From Nephrocerus scutellatus (Eukaryota > Arthropoda > Insecta > Diptera > Pipunculidae), in assembly GCA_947095585.1 (NCBI GenBank), contig OX352762.1:30852669-30916668 (forward strand): a stretch of DNA of 64,000 bases, read 5' to 3'. Below are positions 35,045-45,599 of the stretch, piece after piece. The position numbers and the translations under genes were made by a program. Position 1 is the first letter of the stretch. The number at the start of each line of letters is the position of its first letter. The notes under the pieces are model-generated. The model was not told where the DNA came from and searched no databases. It saw only the letters and a program-made list of their open reading frames with translations.

Positions 35045-36055
35045 AAATTGACGAATATTTCAATTGGCCGGAAAAACGGCATAAGTAAGCACCACTTACA
35101 TAACATTCCGTTTCCGTTGGAATGGCAGAATAAGGGCGAATAATAATAATAACTGAAATTACGATAATTGCATCTTAAAAGTTGTTCATTTGAATCCTAG
35201 GAAATTTTGTAGCTCAACAGCTTTTTATCTAAGAACAATATTTGGATGAAAATAAAAAAAAACATCGCCCCCAATTCGAAGAAGAAAATCGATAGGTTAT
35301 AGTAGTACAAGATTGTTATAACTTTCTACGGTAATGAAGCACAAGGTATTTTCATTTGCAGTTGAATCGAGTTGAAATTAAAAAATATATATTCGGGCTC
35401 AGTTTGTGAATGCAATCTACGAAAGCAGAAATTTATTAAAAGAATCTATAAGCACTTTGAGCGAAAGATTAATGTTTAGCCAATGATGACAGCCTATGAA
35501 TAAGTGAAGTAGATCGCTTTAAAACATTTGCAGTAAGTTTGAAGGACTTCAATAAGGTTTACTGTTGTCTGAGAAGAAGATCGTCATATTAGTAGTAGGT
35601 ATTTTTCCATGCCATTCCATGCCATGACGAAATGCCAAGCTTTAAAGAACTTATCGGAGTCAACGGTTAATGCGTATGAACATCTCGTTCTGATATTACT
35701 TCGTAAAGAGGGACTCAGTGTTTCAAGGACTGGATCGATAGGAATTTTTTTGACAAAATTATTGGTTCCTTCCTTCAACGCAAAACTTTTTAAGCAACTC
35801 TGTATAATGTAATTTTTTGAATTAGGATATTACAAATAAAAACAAAATTATTCATTAATTAATTAATCTTTTTTAATCTTTTTTCACTAACAGACATTTA
35901 TCAAATTCTTAATAGCTGTTATAACTATAGTATGCAACTCTTTTTCAATATGAACTACTAAGAACCGGACCGAGATATACTTTTTGTTGATTTATTTATG
36001 CGTCGGGTGGTATAACTGATGACAAATACTAAATTATAAATTTAAATTATCAATA
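35045..36055. other. Intronic DNA, no assigned feature
   Basis: AT-rich. Overlapping frames at 35584-35812 on both strands carry no motif. Nothing else supported. Confidence 0.3.
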
Positions 36056-36060
36056 TTATT

Positions 36061-36850
36061 GCGGGCCCGAAGGGCGAGGACATGAAAATTTTTTCAGCGA
36101 ACGTGTGTACATTTGTACGGTTATACGTTTGTTTGCCGTGTCCTATATCTCGGCTTCTACCAGTCAAAATTTGATGGGACTTGTTTTAAAACAATTCGTT
36201 AGAGCTCGGCTTGCGATGGCGTAATTGTTTCATTCATAAGGGTTAATACCTCTGAGAAAACTGAAAAAATACTCAATCTACGCATCGCTATCGATTTTTT
36301 AAGCCTAAACGTTTGCAAAGTAAAATGTGTTTTTTTCAGTCTATTTCAGAAATCGCTTTTGACTGCATGACTTATCGCTAATGAATGAAAGACCTACATT
36401 TAACGTTGCATACTATTAGGCTTCTAAGATAAATTAGTCTTTGGACTGAATTACATCGCATATCAGAATACATTAGCTCGTGTGTCTATATTAGGGGAAA
36501 GTTTTTGGTAGGAACTCGTATATCTTTGCTTTTACCAGTCAGAATTCAATGGGACTGGTTTTAAAAAAATTTTGACGAATGTCGCGTGTAAAAATAAATT
36601 AAAAAAATTTTTTTTTTAAAAATTAAAAAAAAATTGTGTTTAAAAAATTAAAGAAAGTTTTTTTTAAAAAAAAGTTTTTTAAGAAATAAAAAACTTCCCA
36701 AAACAAATAAGAAAAAAATGTTTTTTCTCACAAAAAAAAAATTGTTACGAATTTTGTGAATTAAATGGTTACTATTTGGCTTTTACGATTATTCAGTGTG
36801 TGAATTACAGCTATCCATATAGCGAGCTGAGAAGCTCGCTTTGCTATCTT
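36061..36850 (+). mobile_element. Repeat family B copies 3a/3b with perfect terminal hairpin
   Basis: 36061-36470 repeats the family B body (GGGCCCGAAGGGCGAGG, GGCTTCTACCAGTCAAAATT, ACGCATCGCTATCGATTTTT). A second partial body starts near 36505 (TTTACCAGTCAGAATTCAAT) and leads to the hairpin AGCGAGCT-GAGA-AGCTCGCT at 36821-36840, an exact 8-bp stem. It is followed by TTGCTATCTTA, also found after the hairpin of copy 1. Confidence 0.6.
36585..36760. repeat. A/T homopolymer-rich low-complexity tract
   Basis: Alternating long A and T runs with few other bases fill the space inside repeat family B copy 3b, probably slippage-expanded. Confidence 0.7.
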
Positions 36851-36859
36851 AATCATAAC

Positions 36860-37970
36860 TCTTAGGATTATCATGAAAAACATTCTAATTGATGTAATTA
36901 TAAAAACAAATAAAAGTTCTGCTTCGAAAATAAAGCGAATTTGTGGGCTGGAAAATCGATCACTGTTAAGAGGGGTAATGTGCAAGAGAAGCTCGCAAAT
37001 AACGGTACATGATATGGATAACGAAGAAGCGTTTATGACGTCAAGATAACTGAATGTGGTTTGAAATGCCATCGCCGACGAACCCAACAAACTTGCTGCA
37101 AAAATGCCAAATACCTCCAGTATACAGGTTTTGTTGATAGCGTATGAACGTTAACAATGAGTTACGACCGCTATTCCAGGTTATTCTACTATTTTGCTAT
37201 TCCAAGTTAAAGGATACATTTTCTTCTACAGTGTACTAAGACAAGACGCCACCCCAGATACAGGGAGAACGGGAGTTTTATATACCCAGAGAGTAATAAA
37301 CAATATTATTTAGTTCATTCAGAGCGCAATTTCATTAAAGCGCTTGTTCGTATTGTGTGACCCTTAAATATTTTACGTCTCACTGTCTGCGATATACTAA
37401 CTCCCTCTCCATCTCCTCTTCTTGCGATCCTACAGCTGACTATTAATCAAATCTGTATGACGAACTATGCTGGGGCCATTAAAAGTTAAATTAAAATGAA
37501 TAAAATGAAACATGGTAGAGAATGGGAATTTATTGGTGTTTCCCTAATACGACTAATACATATATTAGGTACATACACCCTAATTTAAATTATATGTACA
37601 TTATTACTTTCTCTATTACACTAGAACTCTGCCTTTCTGCACTTGTAGCTTCACTCAGAATATCTCTGCGTTTTCCCAAATAATCTGTCTGTGATATTAA
37701 ATACATATTTACTTTTTATATATTAAAAGCTTATAACACCTATCTTTTGAACAAAGCTTTGACACCATGTCCATTCAGAGACTTTCTTAATTCATTAAAT
37801 GAGCTCTTACTTAATTTCCTCTCGATAATTTTTTGTTTTGTAAGATTGCAAGTTTCCAGTTTTGGAAATCTAAATTCCATACGCATGTGCAATGCGCGTT
37901 TTAAAGAGGGCTTTGGTAATTTTTAAACCTTGTCATGAGAATAAGTTTTTAATACTGTCGATGCCATTAA
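36860..37970. other. Intronic DNA, no assigned feature
   Basis: A 109-codon minus-strand frame lies at 36761-37090 and overlaps the family B end. It has no known motif and is judged spurious. The rest is AT-rich with nothing recognised. Confidence 0.3.
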
Positions 37971-37979
37971 TAAAACTAA

Positions 37980-38134
37980 GGCCGTTTTCCAATCCAATAC
38001 TTATATGTGGAGGCTTACTTATTTGACGCCATTAATAAGTCACCTGACCTCGCCAGCAAACTTATTCAAATAAGTAAGTCTCCACAGTCAATTAAGTAAG
38101 TCTCCACAAATAAGTATTGGATTGGAAAAGAGCC
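37980..38134. mobile_element. Foldback MITE, PIF/Harbinger-like, 155 bp
   Basis: The element opens GGCCGTTTTCCAATCCAATA and closes with the matching reverse complement (TATTGGATTGGAAAAGAGCC); the arms stay paired for about 45 bp (ACTTAT, GTGGAG, CTTACTTATTTGA). TAA stands on both sides (37977-37979 and 38135-38137), matching the TWA target duplication of PIF/Harbinger elements. The right arm contains an extra internal repeat of TAAGTAAGTCTCCACA. Confidence 0.75.
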
Positions 38135-38139
38135 TAAGT

Positions 38140-38880
38140 CTTTATTTAAGGGTATAATTATCATATTTCTTAATTAATCCATTTAAACTAAATATGAACA
38201 AAGTGGTGGCTTTTTTTTAAACGGAGTGGAATAAAGAGAAATGATGAGGATAAAAGTGGTTGCCGAAAAACTACTCCTGCTTCGTAAGGCCTCACTTTAC
38301 TTATACTAGAACAAAAATTCAATTGAATAAATATTTCTTACCATTGTAAATACATAGTTGTTTTGACATAGAGGAATTTTATCGTCGTTATAATAAGCGC
38401 TGATGTAACTCGAAACAAAAGAACAGTCTAAAGAGTTTTTCGAACGCGGTTTTGTCTCAGAGCTAAGAAGTATAAAATTATTCGTTCAACAGGAATAATC
38501 AGTCAGTGTTTCAGATTTATTTATCATGTATCTAACAAAATAAAATGAGATTTAATTTTGTTAGAGACACAGATTGCGATGGCATAACTTCATGAGTTTA
38601 AATTCGAAGTGCATTCTCATCCGCCATATCTTCAAATATGGCTCTATTGACTACCACCATTTTTCAAATTTAAAAACATGGCTTGAAGGCCAGGGGTTTT
38701 TCAACAAGAGTGGGCTGCCATTCTTTGATCTTTTTACCTAACATCGGACATAGCAATCTTAGAACATAGATAAAGCGAAACTATTATTAGAGCGTTTAAT
38801 TTTCTTTTTTCAATAAATAAGCTTTGTGTTTGAGATATCAAAAAAAACCATAGATACCATTAATAGTGGAACACAACATC
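38140..38880. other. Intronic DNA, no assigned feature
   Basis: AT-rich without coding frames. GATTGCGATGGCATAACTTC near 38572 resembles part of repeat family B and may be a scrap of it. Confidence 0.3.
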
Positions 38881-38882
38881 AT

Positions 38883-39270
38883 TTAAATGTCGTCCACTGA
38901 ACCGCCTGCACAAGTGAATGCGCTAACGCAATTTCTCATGACTTTTTTCCATAAATCGCGCGATATACCGTCAATTAACCAATCGATGTTGGCCCTGACG
39001 TCGTCTAAAGTCTCTGGTTTATTGGGATAGCCCGTAAACTCGATTGTTTGGCCAGATGTGTGGCATATGGTGCCGTCTTGTTTAAACCGCATATTCTCCG
39101 TGGTAGTGATCTCCATTGACTGTAACTGCGTTGCTAGAATCATTGATGCAAATGTATGTGCCAGCATAAAACCCGAACTAAACCATAAATTTTTGTGGAT
39201 GAAATGGCATTTGGTGAATGGCTTCGGGTTCCTGACATACCCAAATGTGACAATTTTGCTTTAAACGAAG
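38883..39270 (-). pseudogene. Mariner transposase remnant
   Basis: The minus strand reads, in shifting frames, EPEAIHQMPFHPQKFMV then a stop and FGF, AVTVNGDHYHG, then MRFKQDGTICHTSGQTIE (the second catalytic Asp box, QDG, and the CHT that follows in mariners) and PNKPETLDDVRANIDWLIDG with SRDLWKKVMRNCV. The stretch between the QDG box and NKPETL, where the third acidic residue lies, is deleted. The N-terminal DNA-binding part is missing. Confidence 0.8.
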
Positions 39271-39499
39271 CTGTTAAGCCAGAAATGATCTTAATCGCTG
39301 AGAATGATTAGCACATATTTGGATAATTTGTAAACGTTGTTGAAGCATTAAATGGCTTAAATGGCCTGCATAGTTGAAATGTCAAACAAGTTCGCGAAAA
39401 GCCGAGAAACCTTATGAAACAATTTAAAAACACTTTATGTACAGAAAACTGAAAATACTAATTAATTAGCAATCACAATGTGTTTTTTTTATAATGTAC

Positions 39500-39664
39500 A
39501 CACGCTAACGGGATTTGCACCCTTATATTGCTTAGCATAGCGTGGACGTTAGGAAATTAGGGAGAGGAAAAGATGAGATGTCTACGCACGCGTGTCTTAA
39601 ATGACTGCAGATCATACAAATGAGGAAACACAGAATCAGGCAATTCATTCCACATAACTAGTGT
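39500..39664 (-). mobile_element. LINE J1-like 3' fragment
   Basis: It resembles positions about 53395-53540 at several points: GGGATTTGCACCCTTATATT, GAGGAAAAGATGAGATGTCT, GTCTTAAATGACTGCAGAT and CATTCCA. That region is the C-terminal end of the J1 copy on the minus strand. A SINE inserted at its edge. Confidence 0.5.
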
Positions 39665-39679
39665 GCGGCTTCATTATAA

Positions 39680-39980
39680 TAATAATAATACTCGGAGCGA
39701 CAGACCATTGGGGTCCAAGGCCTGGCCTAGCTTCTCGCGACCATTTGTGTTGCGCATCTATATTTTTTGGACACAAATGGAAGGAACCTACAATTTAAGG
39801 CCGGATTCAAACGGCGAATTGTGAGAAGCTTTCCGTGACAAGTTATTACTCTCGGAACGTTTGTCACACATTCGCGAGAGGTGGGACACCGTGAAAAATA
39901 CTTTTGGTGTTACTGGGATTCGAACCAAGAACCTTCAGGTTAATAGCCGCGCGCATTTCCATTAAGCCACGGCGCCCACC
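39680..39980 (-). mobile_element. tRNA-derived SINE, full-length copy with target duplication
   Basis: Minus strand: tRNA-like head with GGTTCGAATCCC (B box) and TGGCTTAATGG (A box), the family body, and an (ATT)n tail at the left. The flanks GCGGCTTCATTATAA (39665-39679) and GCGGCTTTATTATAA (39981-39995) form a 15-bp target-site duplication with one mismatch. This is the best copy for defining the consensus. Confidence 0.85.
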
Positions 39981-39999
39981 GCGGCTTTATTATAAGGCT

Positions 40000-41185
40000 C
40001 GTTTTTTTCAGAACGATACTTGTAATTCGCTTGCGTCAGGCGAATGGCTTACCTTTAAAAATGCAGATGTTTTTCTACGTCGTCCTTTCGGAATAAAATA
40101 TGTATCACTTTTCTATCTGCCAACATGAGCACCATTTTTTCTTTCTCCATTTTGCACTCTTAATTACAAATCAACAAACGGAATGAAATCTATAAATATT
40201 GTACGTACACACCCCACCCCTACAATAGCAATTTAATGCGATTTTAGTCGAAATGCTGAATAAGCGACAATGTAGCACAAGCGACTACATCACCCAGTAC
40301 AAACGTGAACGGCAGCGGGCGTCAAGTCAACCTGAAACAACACAATTATGCACAAGCAGGCCAGCCAGACCAGACCCACTGTACAATGTGAATCGAGAAA
40401 ATGAATCGAAATGAAATGCTTTTTATGACTCAAATATCGAGGAAAAAACCTCAAAGAGTTGAAAAATCTAAATTAAGGACTTTCTTTTACCTTCGATAAG
40501 AGTACATGTAAATATGTATGTATGTGTGTGTGTGTGTTGTATACCGATCCAGCGAAGTTTATATACATATATGTATTACAAAAAGTACTCGTATCACGTT
40601 TAAATTGAAATTGTGAGACTCTGCCGCTAAACATCCGTCCGTCCGTCCGTCCGTTACAATTATCTTGCACTTTGGTAAATTTAAATTACTCGTACTACAC
40701 AAATGTACTAACATGATGATGACAAATTGTTTGGCTATTTTAATTTCTATATATTCATTATCTGTTCCTTCAGCGGAAAACAAATCAGCCAAAGAAATTC
40801 AAATAAAAGCAGATAAATCACGCCAAATTGAGTTTTCGTCTTGTTGCTTGTGTGCGTGGTGTGATGGTGGGGATGGTGATGTTGGACATCGTCATTACAT
40901 TGTCGGTTTTTGGTTTTTGTCGCTTGAAAATTTAATTTCAGTTTATTTAACGATAATCAACTGACGTGGAAATCTTTTTGAAAAGTAGAAGAAGACCAAC
41001 CACAATATGAACAAAAACATTAACAAATCATGCCATAACAATGACATCGTCTCGACGGAAAATTAAGAAAATGACAACATGATGTGAACGTGCATGTATC
41101 ACTAGTGGGACATATACGTATGTTTGGTTGTTTGTAAATAAATTTGCCTAAAATGGAGCTTTTATTCATATTTATTTATGTTTAA
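40000..41185. other. Intronic DNA with small microsatellites, no gene
   Basis: Contains TATGTATGTGTGTGTGTG at about 40515-40535 and (CCGT)n at about 40636-40654. A 99-codon plus-strand frame at 40665-40964 has no motif. No element was recognised. Confidence 0.35.
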
Positions 41186-41189
41186 AGAT

Positions 41190-41770
41190 ATTTTAATATT
41201 AAAGGGAATACTCCCTGAATGACTTGTGCCACGGCAATAAGGTGGGCTAAGCCCTTTATTAAAATAAAGAATTAAATCGGAGAAATGTGATTTACAATAT
41301 ATCACATTCCTCACGTTTGTAGCCGGTTTCAAATTATTTTCTCGGAATTCTCCCTGATTCATTGAAAAAAACAATACGGAAAAACGATCACGAAACTAAA
41401 ACGACGCGAGTCCAAATGCTTTAATGAATGGATCATGGTCAAGGAAATTACAAAAAACCTTGACCAAGAAAATATTACAAAAAAAAAAAATAACATTCAT
41501 GAGCGTTCAAAATTATTGGAACCCTCATTAAAAAATTGGGTCTTTCAAGAAGTAGCCTTCTTTCTTAAAGGCCAACAACTCGACAGTGAATTGTACCGGA
41601 TTCGTTTGTAGTACCAGGCCTAACAAACGAAAAAGGAACGCACAACTATCGAGCCGATAAGCTCGCCAAACATTGCACCAAGAATGAGCGAAAAAGCTGA
41701 ACTCAAATAGAGCTCTTGAAGATTCTCTGCGGTTCCTCGTAGCTTGGACAATTTCACCGGAGAAACCTCC
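41190..41770 (-). mobile_element. Internally deleted derivative of LINE J2 (both ends kept)
   Basis: On the minus strand the 3' part (41490-41190) matches 48775-49013 of the J2 copy: TTTTCTTGGTCAAGGTTTTT, TTTGGACTCGCGTCGTTTT, AAACCGGCTACAAACGTGAG and the GTCATTCAGGGA end. The 5' part (about 41770-41560) matches about 45600-45750: TATCGGCTC, AGGCCTGGTACTACAA, GTTGTTGGCCTTT-like. All coding sequence between is gone. Confidence 0.7.
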
Positions 41771-41911
41771 AATTCGGGCCTTTGATGAAGTTTTTTAAAT
41801 TTGGTTCTTTTGTTTTAAATTTTTTTGATTTAAAAAACAATTAAAAAAAAATTAAAAATTAAAAAACCAGCAGGAAACTCCCCACTATTCATATTAAATT
41901 TAATAATTTTT

Positions 41912-42202
41912 AAATTCTCTACTCGTATATTAACTTCGAGTTGCTCGGCATGTGTCTTTCGGTGGCTACCTGGCTGGTGGATTCTTGTGATCAATTTTTA
42001 GTCAACTTTCTAAAGCCTGATTTTATTCAAACTTTGCACACATGTGTATCTCCGATTACAACACTTTCTATTAAAATTTGGAAGTGATCGGCACTCAGGG
42101 TCGGGGGGCTTCCACATAAATTTTTCAAAAATTAACCCGATTCAAACCTTGCACACATGTGCATCTCCGATTAGAGAATTTTAATTGTTATGGGTTTTTT
42201 TT
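41912..42202 (+). mobile_element. Repeat family A copy 6 (short, two-box form)
   Basis: AAATTCTCTACTCGTATATT start, CTGGCTGG microsatellite slot, CACACATGTGTATCTCCGAT box, GGTCGGGGGGCTTCC, a second CACACATGTGCATCTCCGAT box and end TTAGAGAATTTTAATTGTTA. This is a compact version of copy 5. Confidence 0.65.
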
Positions 42203-42204
42203 AT

Positions 42205-42800
42205 ATTATAACTTATATCCGTCATGAACATTTTTGATTTTCGCAAATGAAAATCAGCAGCTTCAGATTGCGTGCTGTATCACAATTTCAAATCTTCTCT
42301 GCGCTACAGCTATCAATTTTACTTTGCTGAAAGGTATTCTACATTTTTCGAAAGTTTATGAAGTTGGCTGTCGTCATGACATCGATTGTTACGAGGAAAA
42401 ATCTTTACCCTGGCAAACTTGAGTTATTGGATGGCACTCGCTTTTTTAACAACCGATTACCCGGGGAGCGAACGTAAAAATATATTGCAAATTGCATTAT
42501 TTTAGTGATTTTTTATGTGTTTGCCTTGTACGTAATGTACTCGCGTACAGACGTAAAGTACAGACATTGCCACTACATGCACACAATGACGGGTGTGTGT
42601 TCTGAGCATTACCTTAACTTTTGAAAAGCTTTCGGAAAGCGTATTTACTGTTCTAGTGCAGCACTTCCGAAAAAACTCGGAAGGTTAATTCAGGCTGGAT
42701 GGCAACGGGTTGGTATACAGAAAAGCACACAGTTTTCTCGTATGACAGTGCTGCAATAAGAAAACCTACACCCTTATATTTTATATAAGGCTCAACAAGA
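42205..42800. other. Intronic DNA, no assigned feature
   Basis: No shared repeat or coding motif seen; short frames only. Confidence 0.3.
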
Positions 42801-42806
42801 TCTGTA

Positions 42807-43566
42807 GAACTAAATTAAAAAAGCCAAACTTTGTAAAATGTTCAAATACAAGTAAGCGCGTAAATCAGATGGAATCTCAAACCAAAATAACAATTGACCG
42901 ACGTGGCCGAAGGTAAAGACAATTCTTACGCAAGTGAAGGAGGAGTGTTTTCAAAACAAGAAAAAAGACTGAACTATAGTGTTGGTGCCTATCAACGTTT
43001 TTTGTTATTTAATTTATTTGTAATTTAATGTAATTTTTTTTATTTATTTTTATTATTTAAGTACAATAAAAAAATGGTAGCTGTATCGTCTACACCGTTT
43101 TGAGCGTGACAACGTTTACAAACATTTACTGACAATGCGCTGATTATTTTTTATTTTGTTTTTATTTAATTTTATTTTATTAAAAAGAACTAAATTAAAA
43201 AAGCCAAACTTTGTAAAATGTTCAAATACAAGTAAGCGCGTAAATCAGATGGAATCTCAAACCAAAATAACAATTGACCGACGTGGCCGAAGGTAAAGAC
43301 AATTCTTACGCAAGTGAAGGAGGAGTGTTTTCAAAACAAGAAAAAAGACTGAACTATATATAGTGTTGGTGCCTATCAACGTTTTTTGTTATTTAATTTA
43401 TTTGTAATTTAATGTTATTTTTTTTATTTATTTTTATTATTTAAGTACAATAAAAAAATGGTAGCTGTATCGTCTACACCGTTTTGAGCGTGACAACGTT
43501 TACAAACATTTACTGACAATGCGCTGTTTATTTTTTATTTTGTTTTTATTTAATTTTATTTTATTA
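42807..43566. repeat. Recent tandem duplication, two units of 380 bp
   Basis: Unit 1 starts at 42807 and unit 2 at 43187, both with GAACTAAATTAAAAAAGCCA. They agree almost base for base through CCGACGTGGCCGAAGG, GGTGCCTATCAACG, GTAGCTGTATCGTCTACACC and a T/A-rich end. The differences seen are a 4-nt TATA gain in unit 2, one base in AATGTAATT/AATGTTATT and one in CTGATTATT/CTGTTTATT. No coding frame. The unit was not seen elsewhere in the window. Confidence 0.85.
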
Positions 43567-43799
43567 AATTTTATTTTATTTTTATGTATGTAAATTGAAC
43601 TTAAATTAAAGTGTATATCTACATTTTAAAGCTACAGTTTATGTTGTTCAATTCAATTAGTAATGTACAAATTATTAAAGTCAAAGCGAACTGAGCAGAG
43701 AACCAAACAGACTGCCTAAATTTAAATTTTTTAAATGCTATTAAATTAAGTCTATAATTAAGCAATACGATTAAATAAAAGATTTAATTAAAAGGCACA

Positions 43800-44135
43800 A
43801 GTCGCTTGAGAAATTGCTTAGTTCTATAAATTCCACTTCCTAATATCCCAGAATTTCCATTTACATTTTACAGTCTTAGTCCTACAAGAATTTCATACGA
43901 ATCGCTTGAGAAATGGCTTGGTTCAAAAACATCCGGACCCAGAATTTCCATAGGAGAAACTCTTATAGTCGCATCTTAGTCCTACATTCCGAGCTTCATA
44001 CGAATCGCTTGAGAAATTGCTTGGTCCAAAAAATTCAAGGCCCTATTGGACAGATCCCAAAATTTCCATAGTCGCATCTTAGTCCTACATACCAAATTTT
44101 ATAGAAATCGCTTGAGAAATGGCTTAGTTCTCAAA
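43800..44135 (+). repeat. Degenerate tandem repeat, units of roughly 85-120 bp
   Basis: Each unit contains TAGTCCTACA, a CATACGAATCGCTTGAGAAA-like core, GGCTTGGTTC and CAGAATTTCCATAG. About four units can be lined up, with variable lengths between cores. No protein frame survives. Confidence 0.65.
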
Positions 44136-44145
44136 ATAGTGACAT

Positions 44146-44206
44146 TTAACAGTGTCTCACTTAACAGTGTGAGCAAGCAGTGTCTCACTTAACAGTGTCT
44201 CACATA
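44146..44206 (+). repeat. Short array of AACAGTGTCTCAC repeats
   Basis: Four near-identical TTAACAGTGTCTCAC-like units, one interrupted by GAGCAAGC. It directly follows the 85-120-bp tandem array. Confidence 0.6.
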
Positions 44207-44740
44207 ACATTTTACTTTTTGAACATGCACCCCCTCGTAGTGAGACGTTTTCACGTCAAAAGATACTGAAGCCTTTCATAACCATAATTGACTTGAAGAT
44301 GAAAATAAAGAGACAACTAGAAAGGGGTTAAATACAAAAAGTTTCCGCCACCTTCTTCAATTACTGCGGAGAATGAAAGTTATAGAAGACAGTTACTGAC
44401 AATTTTTTTAAATAATACAGTTTTATTACACCATGCAAAAAAGAGTACAAAACAATAAATCTTTGAAAAGATATTGAAAGATTCAGTGTTACGACCCGTG
44501 GTTAAGTTTTATACCAGTAAATTTTTGGGACTCGAAACACGAAAGAAGGTTAATGTAAAAAATTATAGACCGACTGTGATACAATAACTTGCAGTAACAT
44601 ACTTGCACAACAACGGATAGCATAGCAACGAATGACAACAAATAGTACTAAACAACTAATAGTACTAAATGCGGTGTACAAGTTGAACAACCCGATTGGA
44701 ACTGCAATTGGAATCTGTATTTACATATAGACATTGTCGT

Positions 44741-44900
44741 GTGCGCCGTGGATCAAGTGATAAGTGCGTTGTACTACTGAGCGGGAGGTTCGAAGTTCGA
44801 ATTCCAAAAAAAAAAAACCAAAAAACTTTTTCCCGGCAGTTCCACCCCTCCCAAATTTTCAAAGAAAATACCTCTTATCAATACAAAAAGCTTTTTTTAA
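44741..44900 (+). mobile_element. tRNA-derived SINE, head and proximal body
   Basis: GCGCCGTGGATCAAGTGATA holds the A-box region, and GAGGTTCGAAGTTCGAATTC the B box with an apparent small duplication of GTTCGAA. It is followed by the CCAAAAAACTTTTTCCCGGC subfamily segment. The distal body is missing. Confidence 0.65.
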
Positions 44901-44904
44901 AAGG

Positions 44905-45595
44905 GAAACTTGGCGTTTGCATACTTTTGTTTGATAAAATTATTAACTAAAGTTTTATTGCAAATCAAAAAATCAACAAAACCAATATGACAAATATGAT
45001 TGTATTACATTATTCGATTATGTAGATGTATTAGTGTTTTTTTACGATAATAAAATAATGTAATATGAATCACCAGCATTAAATAAAAAATTAGGGAATT
45101 ACATACATAACACATGTTATACATTTTATTAAAAGGGTTTGGTACTCGTACATACACACGTAAAGGCTAACCTATCAATTTCGTTGTTGAAAACATAAAT
45201 ATAAAATCGATCTGCAACGACGATGAGTACACTAAGAACACCACTTCTAGGCGCTTAATTGTAAATCACCCTCGAAAATTGTGAAATCGTAGTCAATATC
45301 TTGGCACAAAGGTTCACAAATAACAGTACATATTCTATACCCGTAATTGTTCAATGGAAATATGTACATTTATATAAAACAAGTATGTATGCTAATCAAA
45401 TATTATTTAAATTTATTGGCACGATATTCCAAAACTGCTCTTTGGTTTTTTACCAGTAAATAACGGCAATAGGAGTTTAAAGATATTTGGTCTTGGCAAG
45501 TCGTCTCTTCAGCTGAAAAAATCATCCCTTGGCTAACAAAGGAGGACATTTTGTCGGTCGGTCAACAGAAACAACTATCAACTTTCTTAACAAGA
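44905..45595. other. Intronic DNA, no assigned feature
   Basis: AT-rich. Nothing recognised. Confidence 0.3.
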
Positions 45596-45599
45596 TCAA

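Noticed and set aside
42807..43566. Pair of LTRs of a retrotransposon
   Set aside because: The two 380-bp units abut directly with nothing between, and lack TG...CA ends and a primer-binding site.
44741..44806. Possible functional tRNA gene
   Set aside because: It has A- and B-box-like strings but cannot form a proper acceptor stem and matches the SINE family.
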